The position numbers and the translations under genes are program-made. From Zingiber officinale (taxonomy: Eukaryota; Streptophyta; Magnoliopsida; Zingiberales; Zingiberaceae), in contig NC_055989.1 in the NCBI RefSeq assembly GCF_018446385.1, positions 133,265,004 through 133,329,003 on the forward strand: a stretch of 64,000 nucleotides of DNA, in the 5' to 3' direction. The notes beneath the pieces were generated by a model that worked only from the letters and a program-made list of their open reading frames with translations, was not told where the DNA came from and ran no database searches. Positions 1-11,181 of the stretch are shown here, piece by piece (within the stretch, counting starts at the first letter, position 1; each line of letters opens with the position of its first letter).

Positions 1-639
1 TTCATAGCACTAATGGCCAGAGAGGAAATTGCTGAATCTGAGTCTGAACTCGAGGTGGCAACAGTCAAGGGGGAGGATCCTGTCATGAATTTGAGAGGTA
101 AGATTGTAAATTCAAAATGCAAATGTCACATAACTTGTTTTAAGTGTAGGGAGAGAGGGCACTATAAAAACGAGTGTCCTACTCATAAGACTCGGCCGGT
201 ACAATTGAAGAAGAAGGAGAAAATGATCAAAAGAGGGAAGGAACAAATTAAATGCTCCAAATGCAAACAAATGGGTCACTGCAAAAGACAATGCCCAGAA
301 AGAAGACCCAAGAATCCAGAGGAAGAAATCAAGGTTAGTACATTTATATTATATGAAAATCCAGTTTTTGCAACACATGATTGCACTAGTTTAACTAATC
401 CTGCTCGCTCTAGTATAGATTTCTCTTCAAAATTAGATATGCATGCTAATAATGTAATGAATAAAATTAATTCAAATAAAAATAAGAAATTAACTTTAAG
501 AAAATTAGGAATACAAAATAATATTTTAAAAGATAAAATTGATAAATTAGAGAAGATTATTAATAATTTAGTCAAATCACAAAATCTAGACTTAGATTAC
601 AAGTCTAAAGTAAAACTTAAATACTACGAAACAAGCTAA
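1..639 (+). CDS. gag-like nucleocapsid fragment of Copia-type element A (5' truncated by the window)
   Basis: The frame is open from base 1, so the protein starts outside the window; the first Met inside is at 13. Two CCHC zinc knuckles are visible (CFKCRERGHYKNEC and CSKCKQMGHCKRQC), the nucleic-acid-binding signature of retrotransposon Gag. They are followed by a Lys/Asn-rich tail with a predicted coiled coil (heptads around ILKDKIDKLEKIINNL). The layout of acidic stretch, two knuckles and coiled coil matches the gag of element B further right. The stop at 637-639 is followed by about 3 kb without protease, integrase or reverse transcriptase, so A looks gag-only and non-autonomous. Lineage (SIRE/Maximus-like Copia) is inferred from gag style and the CCHC spacing. 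Confidence 0.8.
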   Translation, partial: FIALMAREEIAESESELEVATVKGEDPVMNLRGKIVNSKCKCHITCFKCRERGHYKNECPTHKTRPVQLKKKEKMIKRGKEQIKCSKCKQMGHCKRQCPERRPKNPEEEIKVSTFILYENPVFATHDCTSLTNPARSSIDFSSKLDMHANNVMNKINSNKNKKLTLRKLGIQNNILKDKIDKLEKIINNLVKSQNLDLDYKSKVKLKYYETS

Positions 640-3600
640 AAAGGAAATCAAATTAAATAAACTTAAAATTTAAATTAAATTAAAATTCAAAATTAAATTC
701 AAAATTAATTCAACTTAAATCAAATAAAAATAGAAGGAGGATCCAGAATAGCTGGCACCCCCAACTAAATTACCCGACTGGGTAACCGAACTTAATCTAC
801 CCGAAATGGGTAAACAAGAGTAGATTACCCGGCAGGGTAATTAAGGTTAGATAAAATGGGCTAGGTTTAACTTGACTCACGGTACTGGTGAAGTTTTTGG
901 ATGATAGTACGTTAGGAAAGCTTGGACATCGCATGTCTAGAAAGATATGACTTCGACTTGGTGCATTTGGCCAAGTGGAACTGACCGAAGCTACCCTTAA
1001 ATGGATCATAACTAGTTAGACCAAGGTTTAGTATTAAGTTCAAAAGGTAGGACTATTTGGAAAACCTCGAAGGCATGGTTACTTTAATGAGTTCCTTGTG
1101 ACTCACCATAGCCCAGAAGTTTATCCAAAGAATGCTTACTTGTTGAACCAAAAGCAAAACCTGAATCTAACACAAAGTTAAACCAAACCCTTAAATTGAA
1201 CCATAATTCATCTCACAAAAAATTATAGGATTCCCTGATTAAAAATTTAGATCGGGTGAGATGACTAAGGAATTTAAAATTCAAATTCAGAATCAAATTA
1301 GTAACAATAATTAATTCAAATTCAAAATTAAATTCATAATTAATATTTCTTTTCAAATTCAATTTTTTTTTTTAAAAAAAATTATTTTAAAAATATTTTC
1401 AAACTTAATTTAAAAATTATTAGAAAAATCTATTTAAAAATTATTTTAAAAATCTTTTAAAACTTAATTTCAGTTTCAAAATTATTTGAAAAATTATTTA
1501 AAAAAATAAAAACTATTGCAAAAATTATTTTAAAAATCCTTTTAAAAATTATTTTAAAAACTATTTCAAAAATTCTTTTAAAAATCCTTTTAAAAATTAT
1601 TTTAAAAACTATTTCAAAATCCTTTTAAAAATCCTTTTAAAAATTATTTTAAAAACTATTTCAAAATCTTTTAAAAAAACTATTTTAAAAACTATTTGAA
1701 AAATTCTGTTAAAAATCTTTTTAAAAATTATTTTAAAAACTATTTCAAAATCCTTTTAAAAATTATTTTAAAAACTATTTCAAAATCCTTTTAAAAAATA
1801 TTTGAAAAACTTATTTGAAAATCCTTTTAAAAATTATTTCAAAATTCTTTGAAAAATTTATTTTAAAAATCCTTTTAAAAATTATTTGAAAAACTTATTT
1901 GAAAATCCTTTGAAAAATCTTTGAAAAACTTATTTGAAAATCCTTTGAAAAAATTATTGAAAAACTTATTTGAAAATCCTTTGAAAAATATTTGAAAAAA
2001 CTTAATTTCAAAATTACTTTCAAAATCATTTTAAAAATCTTTTAAAAATTAATTTCATAATCATTTTAAAAATCATTTTAAAACTTAATTGAAAAATTAT
2101 TTGAAAAATCTTTTAAAAAATTATTTTAAAAATCTTTTAAAACTTAATTGAAAAATTATTTGAAAAATCTTTTAAAAAATTATTTTAAAAAAACTTTTAA
2201 AACTTAATTAATTTAAAAATTATTTGAAATTTTTTTTAAAAAATCATCTTAAAAATCATTTTAAAAATCACTTGAAAAAATCTTTAAAAAAAACATTTTA
2301 AAAATTATTTGAAAAATTCTTTTAAAATTATTCAAAATCATTTTAAAAATTCATCTGAAAATTATTTTAAATATTTGAAAATCATTACGAAATCATCTTA
2401 AAAATGTTTGAAAAAAATATTTTAAATATTCAAAATCACTATCTACAAAATGAGTGAGATGGAAAATTAGGAAAATAATTTTTTAACCTCTCATGCTTGA
2501 GCTCCTGAGCTCAAAAATTTATTAAGGCAATAATTAAGGGGGAGTGATTTTGAGTCGGTTTTAAAATTAGTTTTTCTTTAAAAATTTTGACTTGGCCTCA
2601 AAATTAAAAACTATTTTTGGCATATCTTCGAAAATTCAAGTTATTTTTAACTTAGCTTTAAAATTAAAATTATTTATGACCTGACTTTTAAATTATAACT
2701 CCTCTAGAAGCTAAATGTTTTAAAAGCTAAGTACTTAATTAAGTTTTCTCTAACTAAACTTAATTAAATTATTTTCTAAACTTAGCTACTTGGCAAGATA
2801 TTTTCTCAACGCAATCATTTTTAAGTTGAAAACATAGCTAAGTATTTTCAAATTTAGCTAAATATTTTTTCCTTTTTTCAAAAACATTTAGCTAAGTACT
2901 TTTTAAAGTGTTTAAAAAAAAAAAATTAGCTAAGTGTCTCTCAAAGCAATTATTTTCAAGCTAAGTTCTGCTGAAAATGCTAAGTATTTTCCAAAGCATT
3001 CTCAAAATTTCATCAAAACAGTTTTTTTGAAAAACAAAATCTTTTTAAGATTAAGTACTTAACAAAACTATTATCTTCATAAAGTTTAGCTAAGTCCTTG
3101 ATAAAAGTATTTTAAAAAGTAAAAATCTTAGCTAAACTAAGTCTTGATCAATTTTTGTTTTTTTTGCTAAACTCCCTCTTTAAAAACTAAGAATTTAAAG
3201 TGTTTTGATATCACAAAAATTTGCTAAGTTACTGTTTAAAGACAAAATAACTTTATCTCAGCTAAAAGTATCTCTCAAACTAAAGGAAAAAATTTGCTTT
3301 CAAAATTATGATAACATTTTTGATTTCACCTAGCTAAAAGTCTTACAAGAAAAACTAAGTGTTTATCAAAAGTATGCTTAACCCTCTATTTTTCTCTTTG
3401 AAAGATGAGATAAAAAATTATCTTTGAATGTAAAGCTAAGGCCTAGATTTTCTTCACTCTCTTGGGTATTTTGATATATGGCAAAGGGGGAGAGTAGGAA
3501 GAAATTCAAAGAAAATTAAAATTCAAAGAAAATTAAAAAGAAATTTTTTTTTTGAATGTGCCTATGCTTTATGCCTGTGCTTATTTATGCTTATCTTTAT

Positions 3601-3654
3601 TGTATTTTTTACTTAACTTTGAATTTCGGTTGTCATAATCAAAAAGGGGGAGAT
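640..3654 (+). repeat. non-coding internal region of element A with AT-rich degenerate repeat
   Basis: No open frame of note. From about 1320 to 2450 the sequence is a degenerate array built on a short motif like TTTTAAAAATTATTT(T/G)AAAA, with CCTTTTAAAAATT variants, almost devoid of G and C. From about 2540 to 3480 a looser family of GCTAAGTATTTT-like segments recurs. The stretch ends in the polypurine tract of the element. In a complete Copia element this space would hold pol. Confidence 0.75.
3639..3654 (+). promoter_or_regulatory. polypurine tract of element A
   Basis: An A-run followed by GGGGGAGAT directly abuts the TGTTGG start of the LTR. This is the plus-strand primer position for Ty1/copia reverse transcription and fixes the LTR left edge at 3655 and the element orientation as plus. 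Confidence 0.85.
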
Positions 3655-4376
3655 TGTTGGTGCAGTAAGCATCCAACGATCGAACCTCAGTTTTGATAAT
3701 GACAAAGGGATTCAAAGTTAAGATTCCTTGTTATCTAACGTGGTTAAATAAGATTTCAGGAAAATCCTAACTGCGGTTAGGCAGGGGAAAATCCTAAGGG
3801 GGGTAACCTTAGTGTTAGGATCGACGGTCGCGGCTAAAGAGGGGGGGTGTGAATAGCCGACCCCAAATCTTCGTTTCTTTCTACAAGTTGACGTTAGCGC
3901 AGCGGAAAATAAAACAAAGAAACAAAGACAAGAAGATCAAACCTCAACACGCGTCGATGTAACAAGGTTCGGAGATATACTCCTACTCCTCGGCGTGTCC
4001 GTAAGGTGGACGAAGCCTATCAATCCGTCGGTGGATGAGTCCCCGGAGAACCGGCTAATATATATACTCCTTCTGGGTGGAGAAACCTCGCCACAATCTT
4101 TCTTGCACCAGCAAGAATAGGAGTACAAGAATACACAAGAAGAAGCAACAATATGAATGTAAAAACAAACAATCTTGCCTTCTCGTCGGCTGTTGATGAA
4201 GCAGCAACTTCATGGGCCAAATACAGCAGCAACTGTTGGAGACCCCAGCCGAGGAAGCTCACGCGAAGCTTCAGCTAAGAAGAGCTTAGCAAAGCTCAAA
4301 TCGCAGTAAGGAAGAAGCAGAAACTCAGCAAGAAGAAGAAGAAGAACTAGCAGCTCTGTAGAGGCCCTCCAACTTC

Positions 4377-4383
4377 TTTTATA
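4377..4383 (-). promoter_or_regulatory. TATA box of element B LTR copy 1
   Basis: TATAAAAG on the minus strand, about 560 bp before the LTR end in element orientation. Identical boxes occur at 9695-9701 and 14970-14976. It places U3 on the side toward 5914. Confidence 0.65.
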
Positions 4384-4439
4384 TCCTGAACCTGCAAAGA
4401 AAGAAGACACAGAGATCTAGCCGTTGTGTCGCAACGGCT

Positions 4440-4775
4440 AGGACCTGGACCGATCAGGCACACTCCTGATCGGTCCAGGAGTGTTCTGATCGGTCTTGGG
4501 ACCGATCAGGCCTTAGACTGATCGGTCCCCAGACCGATCAGCCAACTCTCACAGAGAGTTGGCCTCGTCTCTGATCGGTCTGTGGACCGATCAGGGTGCA
4601 TGTGGATCGGTCCATAGACCGATCCCCTCCTTTTCTCTTTGCCTTCTGTTCGCTTTCTGATCGGTCTGCAGACCGATCAGATAACATACAGTAGCATACT
4701 GTTTGGTTACTGATCGGTCCACAGACCGATCAGATAACCCAGTGTATCACTGGATCGATCCACTGATCGATCCAA
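4440..4775 (-). repeat. palindrome array CTGATCGGTC/GACCGATCAG upstream of the LTR TATA box
   Basis: At least seven copies of CTGATCGGTC facing GACCGATCAG with 2-10 nt spacers, plus a GGATCGATCC variant, sit 60-400 bp upstream of the minus-strand TATA box. The array repeats in LTR 2 (about 9765-10105) and LTR 3 (about 15035-15350), and a smaller cluster lies in the internal region (6345-6480; 11655-11750). Each pair can form a hairpin or a dyad protein-binding site. Confidence 0.85.
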
Positions 4776-5029
4776 CTCTTGATTTTTGCCCAAACCAAGT
4801 CCCACGCCTTCCAAACCAATATCCGGTCAACCTTGACCTATTGGTATCTCATGCTTAGCATCTGGTCACTCCCTTGACCTGCTAAGACTCCCTACCAAGT
4901 GTCTAGTCAATCCCTTTGACCCACTTAGACTTTTCTCTTCGTGCCAAGTATCCGGTCACTCCCTTGACCTACTTGACCTTCACAACACCAGATGTCCGAT
5001 CAGCCTTGATCCATCTGGATTTTTCCTTG

Positions 5030-5370
5030 CCCGACTTCACTCACCAGGACTTCCCAACTGCCTGGCTTCACTCACCAGGACTTTCCCTTGCCTGACTTCA
5101 CTCACCAGGACTTTCACCAACTGTCTGGCTTCACTCACCAGGACTTTCACTTTCACCTAGCTTCACTCACTAGGGTTATCACTTGGCTTCACTCACCAGG
5201 ATTTCCAATCTGCCTGGCTTCACTCACCAGGACTTTTCCGTCTGCCTGGCTTCACTCATCAGGACTTTCCATCTGCCTGGCTTCACTCACCAGGACTTTC
5301 ACCTGGCTTCACTCACCAGGATTTTCACCTGGCTTCACTCACCAGGATTTTCCATCTGCCTTCCTGATCT
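5030..5370 (-). repeat. CTTCACTCACCAGGA minisatellite in element B U3
   Basis: A variable unit of about 20-31 bp built on GGCTTCACTCACCAGGACTTTC is repeated more than ten times. Corresponding arrays are at about 10355-10630 and 15605-15900 with different unit numbers. It is immediately followed by a 36-bp-like array (GAACGAGCTACCGAGCCCTC, about 5372-5515) and a 29-bp-like array (GTGCCAAGCTCCCTGCTTGG, about 5520-5650). Apparent small ORFs here are by-products of the repeats. Confidence 0.85.
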
Positions 5371-5914
5371 AGAGAACGAGCTACCGAGCCCTCTCTGACC
5401 TATTCCGAAGAACGAGCTACCGAACCCTCTCCGTCTTTCACTTCCGGTCCAGAGAATGAGCTACCGAGCCCTCTCTGACCTAGTCCGGAGAACGAGCTAC
5501 CGAGCCCTCTCTGACTTCCACTTGCCAAGTTCCCATACTTGGACTTCCCCGTGCCAAGTCTCCATACTTGGACTTTCTCCCGTGCCAAGCTCCCTGCTTG
5601 GACTTTTCCCGTGCCAAGCTCCCTGCTTGGACTTTTCCGTGCCAAGTCAACTCACCTCGAGTCAACCAGTCAACCTTGACCAAGGGTTGCACCCACAACC
5701 TCCCAAGTTTCTGCTCTTGTCAAACATCAAGATACAACTTGAGTCAGGTCAACTCGAGTCAGGTCAACCAGGTCAACCTTGACCTAAGGTTGCACCAATA
5801 ATCTCCCATCAAAATACAACTCTTCTGTTCTCGTCAAACATCAAAATACAACTCGAGTCAGGTCAATTCGAGTCGGGTCAACCAGGTCAACCTTGACCTA
5901 AGGTTGCACCAACA

Positions 5915-5930
5915 ATCTCCCCCTTTTTGA
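5915..5930 (-). promoter_or_regulatory. polypurine tract of element B internal copy 1
   Basis: On the minus strand it reads TCAAAAAGGGGGAGAT, directly before the LTR TGTTGG. In internal copy 2 the equivalent (11182-11197) has one substitution, giving a GGGGAAGAT version. Confidence 0.85.
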
Positions 5931-7592
5931 TGTTTGACAAAACAATAACCTAACTTAGGTTTTCTAATGTTCTTCCTTGAACATTCTCCCCAAACCTACA
6001 CTCTCCCCCTTTTTGATACACATCAAAAAGAGTGAATCAAGGTCAAGAGTTTCTTTCTAATGAAGGTCCCATACCTTTCATTGAAACCCTTAATTTCCCC
6101 CTTGATACTAAGGTCAACAATTAACTTAGTGATAATCCCATATTACTCAAGTCTTTAGGAGTAAAAACTCCCCCTAAAAGTCAACTCCCCCTTGACTAAT
6201 AGGTAAAACTCCCCCTAAAGGTCAACTCCCCCTTGACCATTGCACCAACAATGTCTTGGAGAGTTTCAAGCCTTTAGAAATCCAAAACACCAACTCCCAG
6301 CTGAAATTTCAGACAAAACGGTCGAAAATCAGCAAGTTGGCACGCGCTGATCGGTCACCTGACCGATCAAACCTTCCCTGGATCGGTCACCAGACCGATC
6401 CACACTTCCCTAGATCGGTCCAGTGACCGATCCAGAGTGCCCTGGACCAATCAGAATCCCCTCTGATCGGTTCCCAACTCTGATATCAGAAGTTTCTGAT
6501 TTTTCTACTTCCGAAATTCAGAAACCTCTCAAAAATCACATAAAATTTCAAAAATTGTAAAATTTTGAGGATACATTCCTCATAACATATATTATCACGG
6601 AAAAATAATTTTCGATGAAAATAACTTCCATTTTTAAATCTTGATACAAAGTTCGAAAAGTTTTGAAATAGCTCAAAGTTTCAAAAAAACTTTGTATCAA
6701 CTTGCTCAATGATGAATACTATCACTAGAAAAGCTTCATCAAGGTTTTTCAAATCAATTTTGAAATGATTTTAAACCATTCAATTTAAGACCACAATCTT
6801 AGGGCTAAATGTACATGACTTGTACACAAGCTTTCCCTATGATCCTCAATTTTGAATTAGGCTTATCTAGGTACAAGAACTATGCACCTTGATCCTAACT
6901 CATGATCCTAATTTCTCACACACATCTAAGGTGTATCAAACACATCCAAGTCAATTTTGATGTGAGATATGGGTTTAGGTCATCTTAGGCTAAGTTCTCA
7001 TGCATTTTCTAAACAACAATTTGATCTCCATATCAAATTGTGTTTTTGTTCTTAAATCAAATTAATTGATTATAAATGCAAAAGATGATGACATGACATA
7101 TAATGATATCATAAGTAAAAACATGTGCCAATGTCATGATGTCATGACATAAAGTATGAAACTTAAATAGAGCATGACATTTAACTAACCTAAGCATTAT
7201 CATGACATTTCAAATGATAATAAATTAAATATGATGTCATGACATGGCATATGACAAACAATATATGACAAATAACATGTAAAGGTATAGGAAATACCTA
7301 ATTCTAGCCTTAGTTGCCATTTTTGATAATTTTGATCATTTTGCCATAGGTTCTATATTCCTAAGAGTAATAGACCTAAAATCATATACCAAGGATGTTT
7401 AGATCACTATGTGCCAATTAAACTGACCTAAGAGAACTCCTCAAATGTAGTTGGCACATTCTAATCACCTTAGGAATAATTTTCCATTTCATTTTCAAGG
7501 CTTGATTACCCCTTGAAAATTCCTAAAGTGCCACCTTTTGCCATGATTAGGTTAACTACCTATTCAAGTAAGGTTGGCACACCCTAAACCAT
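5931..7592 (-). repeat. non-coding internal region of element B copy 1
   Basis: No protein frame resembling pol was seen between the gag end (7593) and the polypurine tract. The region holds CTCCCCCTAAAGGTCAA-like short repeats (about 6090-6240), a GATCGGTC palindrome cluster (6345-6480) and AT-rich spacer with ATGACAT repeats (7080-7270). Confidence 0.75.
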
Positions 7593-9068
7593 CTAGCGTG
7601 ATGGAATCACGCTCCTAGGAACCCAATACCTATTTGAGCTCATTGGGTTCACTAAATATTCACTAGGGATGACTTCCCTAGCAACCCTCCTAATGACCCT
7701 CTTAGACTTTAAAGCCTTGGCCATTTGGGACTCATCAAGATCAACTCTAGGGGTGACTCCCCTTGTGACCTTGGTGATGGTCTTCCTAGCCCTAGGTCTT
7801 GTTCCATAATCGAATGGAACATTATGATAAGTGAGTTTGACCACTTGAGACTTAGGTTTGTGACTCAAACCTCTCATGTCCTTGGGCTTTTGCTTTTGAC
7901 CCTTAGACCCTAGAGTTGACTTCTCTAAATTCTTAAGGGTCTTTTCTAAAATGTCAAGTCTTGACCTCAAGACTTGATTTTCCTTTTCTAATACCTCAAG
8001 TTTTAATTTGTCATTTATCTTTGAGGTATTCCTAGGCATATGTCTAGTTGTTTTGGGATTCCTACCTAGGTTTTCCTTAACCTTAGATGAGTTAATCCTA
8101 GGGTTGACATTTCTAGAGTTGTCCTTATTCAAGCTAACATGTTTAGCACCTAAGCACATATATTGATTCCTATAATTAACATGCTTATCATTATTAGCAA
8201 TTGCAATAAAACTACTAGCATGTGTCTTATTAGAATTACAATAATGAGCCTTAAAGGTTACCTTAGGGTTTGCCTTAGCTCCCCCTATCGATGTGCTTGG
8301 TTTCTTGTCCTTGTGAGGTTACCTCCCCCTCGGACATTGGCTCCTATAGTGTCCCTTTCGCTTGCATTGGAAGCACACCACGTGCTCCTTGCTCTTGCGT
8401 ATCGGGACTCCGGCTTCCTTGACCTTTGGCGCCGGTGGAGTCTTCCTAATCCTCTTTGGACACTTACTCTTGTAATGCCCAAATTCCCTACACTCAAAGC
8501 ACATTATATGCAATTTATTTGAACTTAAATTGCTTGAGTTACCTAGGGTTGAGGGTGGATATGAGCTTTCTCCTTCATCCCTTCCGGAGGTAGAAGCTTA
8601 TTCTTCTTGCTCCAATCTCGAAGAAGAACTCTTCTCCTCTTCTTCATTAGATGTTGAGTAGCCCTCAACTTCTAATTCCTTACCTCCATGAAGTGAGCTA
8701 CTTGACTCACTTGACTCCTCTTCATGACTTGAATTGGAGCTTCCCTCATGGAACTTGGCCAAGTTGTTCCACAATTCCTTGGCATTGTTGTAACCACCTA
8801 TCTTACACAAGATATCGTTAGGTAATGAGAATTCAAAAATTTTCATTACCTCGTCGTTGATTACGGATTGGTGGATTTGTTCCTTCGTCCACCTCTTCTT
8901 CTCAAGAATTTCTCCTTCTTCATCCCTTGGAGGAACAAAACCTACTTGTACACAATTCCAATTAACTAAGTTAGTCATAAGAAAGTACTTCATTCTTACA
9001 TTCCAAAACGCGAAGTCATCGCGATCGTAGAAGGGTGGAATCGTGACGTCTTCTCCAAGTCCATCCAT
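7593..9068 (-). pseudogene. gag of element B, internal copy 1 (broken)
   Basis: Reads from ATG at 9068, 49 bp after the primer binding site. The N-terminal part (156 codons) has the UBN2/DUF4219-like Gag core (DRDDFAFWNVRMKYF, KELWNNLAKFHEG) and a Ser/Glu-rich acidic tail. In-frame TAA at 8598-8600 (also present in copy 2) interrupts it. Next come two CCHC knuckles (CFECREFGHYKSKC, CFQCKRKGHYRSQC), then a copy-1-specific TAA at 8319-8321 where copy 2 has CAA. The rest includes a coiled coil (KLKLEVLEKENQVLRSRLD) and runs to the TAG at 7593-7595. Non-autonomous and non-functional as read. Confidence 0.85.
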
Positions 9069-9116
9069 TCTCTAGCTTGTGCTCCCCCGGGTGTTAATGC
9101 GTCGAAAAGCAACCTT

Positions 9117-9128
9117 GCTCTGATACCA
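9117..9128 (-). promoter_or_regulatory. primer binding site, element B internal copy 1
   Basis: TGGTATCAGAGC on the minus strand, two bases from the LTR end. This is the usual plant Copia site complementary to the 3' end of initiator methionine tRNA. Confidence 0.9.
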
Positions 9129-9130
9129 CT

Positions 9131-11181
9131 TGTTAGGATCCACGGTCGCGGCTAGAGAGGGGGGGTGTGAATAGCCGACCCCAAATCTTCGTTTCTTTCT
9201 ACAAGTTGACGTTAGCGCAGCGGAAAATAAAACAAAGAAACAAAGACAAGAAGATCAAACCTCAACACGCGTCGATGTAACGAGGTTTGGAGATATACTC
9301 CTACTCCTCGGCGTGTCCGTAAGGTGGACGAAGCCTATCAATCCGTCGGTGGATGAGTCCCCGGAGAACCGGCTAATATATATACTCCTTCTGGGTGGAG
9401 AAACCTCGCCACAATCTTTCTTGCACCAGCAAGAATAGGAGTACAAGAATACACAAGAAGAAGCAACAATATGAATGTAAAAACAAACAATCTTGCCTTC
9501 TCGTCGGCTGTTGATGAAGCAGCAACTTCACGGGCCAAATACAGCAGCAACTGTTGGAGACCCCAGCCGAGGAAGCTCACGCGAAGCTTCAGCTAAGAAG
9601 AGCTCAGCAAAGCTCAAATCGCAGTAAGGAAGAAGCAGAAACTCAGCAAGAAGAAGAAGAAGAACTAGCAGCTCTGTAGAGGCCCTACAACTTCTTTTAT
9701 ATCCTGAACCTGCAAAGAAAGAAGACACAGAGATCTAGCCGTTGTGTCGCAACGGCTAGGACCTGGACCGATCAGGCACACTCCTGATCGGTCCAGGAGT
9801 GTTCTGATCGGTCTTGGGACCGATCAGGCCTTAGGCTGATCGGTCCCCAGACCGATCAGCCAACTCTCACAGAGAGTTGGTGTGAGTGTTGGCCTCGTCT
9901 CTGATTGGTCTGTGGACCGATCAGGGTGCATGTGGATCGGTCCACAGACCGATCCCCTCCTTTTCTCTTTGCCTTCTGTTCGCTTTCTGATCGGTCTGCA
10001 GACCGATCAGATAACATACAGTAGCATACTGTTTGGTTACTGATCGGTCCACAAACCGATCAGATAACCCAGTGTATCACTGGATCGATCCACTGATCGA
10101 TCCAGCTCTTGGTTTTTGCCCAAACCAAGTCCCACGCCTTCCAAACCAATATCCGATCAACCTTGACCTATTGGTATCTCATGCTTAGCATCTGGTCACT
10201 CCCTTGACCTGCTAAGACTCCCTACCAAGTGTCTAGTCAATCCCTTTGACCCACTTAGACTTTTCTCTTCGTGCCAAGTATCCGGTCACTCCCTTGACCT
10301 ACTTGACCTTCACAACACCAGATGTCCGATCAGTCTTGATCCATCTCGATTTTTCCTTGCCTGGCTTCACTCACCAGGACTTCCCAACTGCCTGGCTTCA
10401 CTCACCAGGACTTTCCCTTGCCTGGCTTCACTCACCAGGACTTTCACCAACTGTCTGGCTTCACTCACCAGGACTTTCACTTTCACCTAGCTTCACTCAC
10501 TAGGGTTTTCACTTGGCTTCACTCACCAGGATTTCCAATCTGCCTGGCTTCACTCACCAGGACTTTCACCTGGCTTCACTCACCAGGATTTTCACCTGGC
10601 TTCACTCACCAGGATTTTCCATCTGCCTTCCTGATCTAGAGAACGAGCTACCGAGCCCTCTCTGACCTAGTCCGAAGACGAGCTACCGAGCCCTCTCCGT
10701 CTTTCACTTCCGGTCCAGAGAACGAGCTACCGAACCCTCTCTGACCTAGTCCGGAGAACGAGCTACCGAGCCCTCTCCGACTTCCACTTGCCAAGTTCCC
10801 ATATTTGGACTTCTCCGTGCCAAGTCTCCATACTTGGACTTTCTCCCGTGCCAAGCTCCCTGCTTGGACTTTTCCCGTGCCAAGCTCCCTGCTTGGACTT
10901 TTCCGTCCCAAGTCAACTCACCTCGGGTCAACCAGGTCAACCTTGACCAAGGGTTGCACCCACAACCTCCCAAGTTTCTGTTCTTGTCAAACATCAAGAT
11001 ACAACTTGAGTCAGGTCAACTCGAGTCAGGTCAACCAGGTCAACCTTGACCTAAGGTTGCACCAATAATCTTCCATCAAAATACAACTCTTCTGTTCTCG
11101 TCAAACATCAAAATACAACTCGAGTCAGGTCAATTCGAGTCGGGTCAACCAGGTCAACCTTGACCTAAGGTTGCACCAACA
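9131..11181 (-). repeat. element B LTR copy 2 (shared middle LTR)
   Basis: 2051 bp, TG...CA ends, adjacent to the primer binding site of internal copy 1 on one side and the polypurine tract of internal copy 2 on the other. It therefore serves as 5' LTR of one unit and 3' LTR of the other. TATA box on the minus strand at 9695-9701. Confidence 0.9.

Larger units (their letters stand above)
3813..5914 (-). repeat. element B LTR copy 1 (3' LTR in element orientation)
   Basis: 2102 bp, TG...CA ends. On the minus strand it contains U3 tandem repeats, a palindrome array, a TATA box at 4377-4383 (TATAAAAG) and a U5 end near 3813-3860 rich in G/C runs. Terminal base differences from the other copies (GATCGACGG rather than GATCCACGG) mark it as a diverged copy. 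Confidence 0.9.

Noticed and set aside
1320..2450. Possible CRISPR-like or satellite array
   Set aside because: No constant repeat/spacer alternation; a degenerate AT-rich motif in a eukaryotic transposon.
4020..4410. Recurrent small minus-strand ORFs of 63-80 codons in each element B LTR (also 9255-9728, 14530-15003)
   Set aside because: They lie in the LTR around and downstream of the TATA box, overlap in different frames and show no domain; conservation is explained by LTR duplication.
5088..5801. Several ORFs rich in FTHQDF and LTRxF repeats in element B U3
   Set aside because: Frames are produced by short tandem repeats without stops; none has a plausible start context or independent similarity.
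8163..8522. 119-codon plus-strand ORF (also 13438-13797)
   Set aside because: Antisense shadow of the gag zinc-knuckle coding region.
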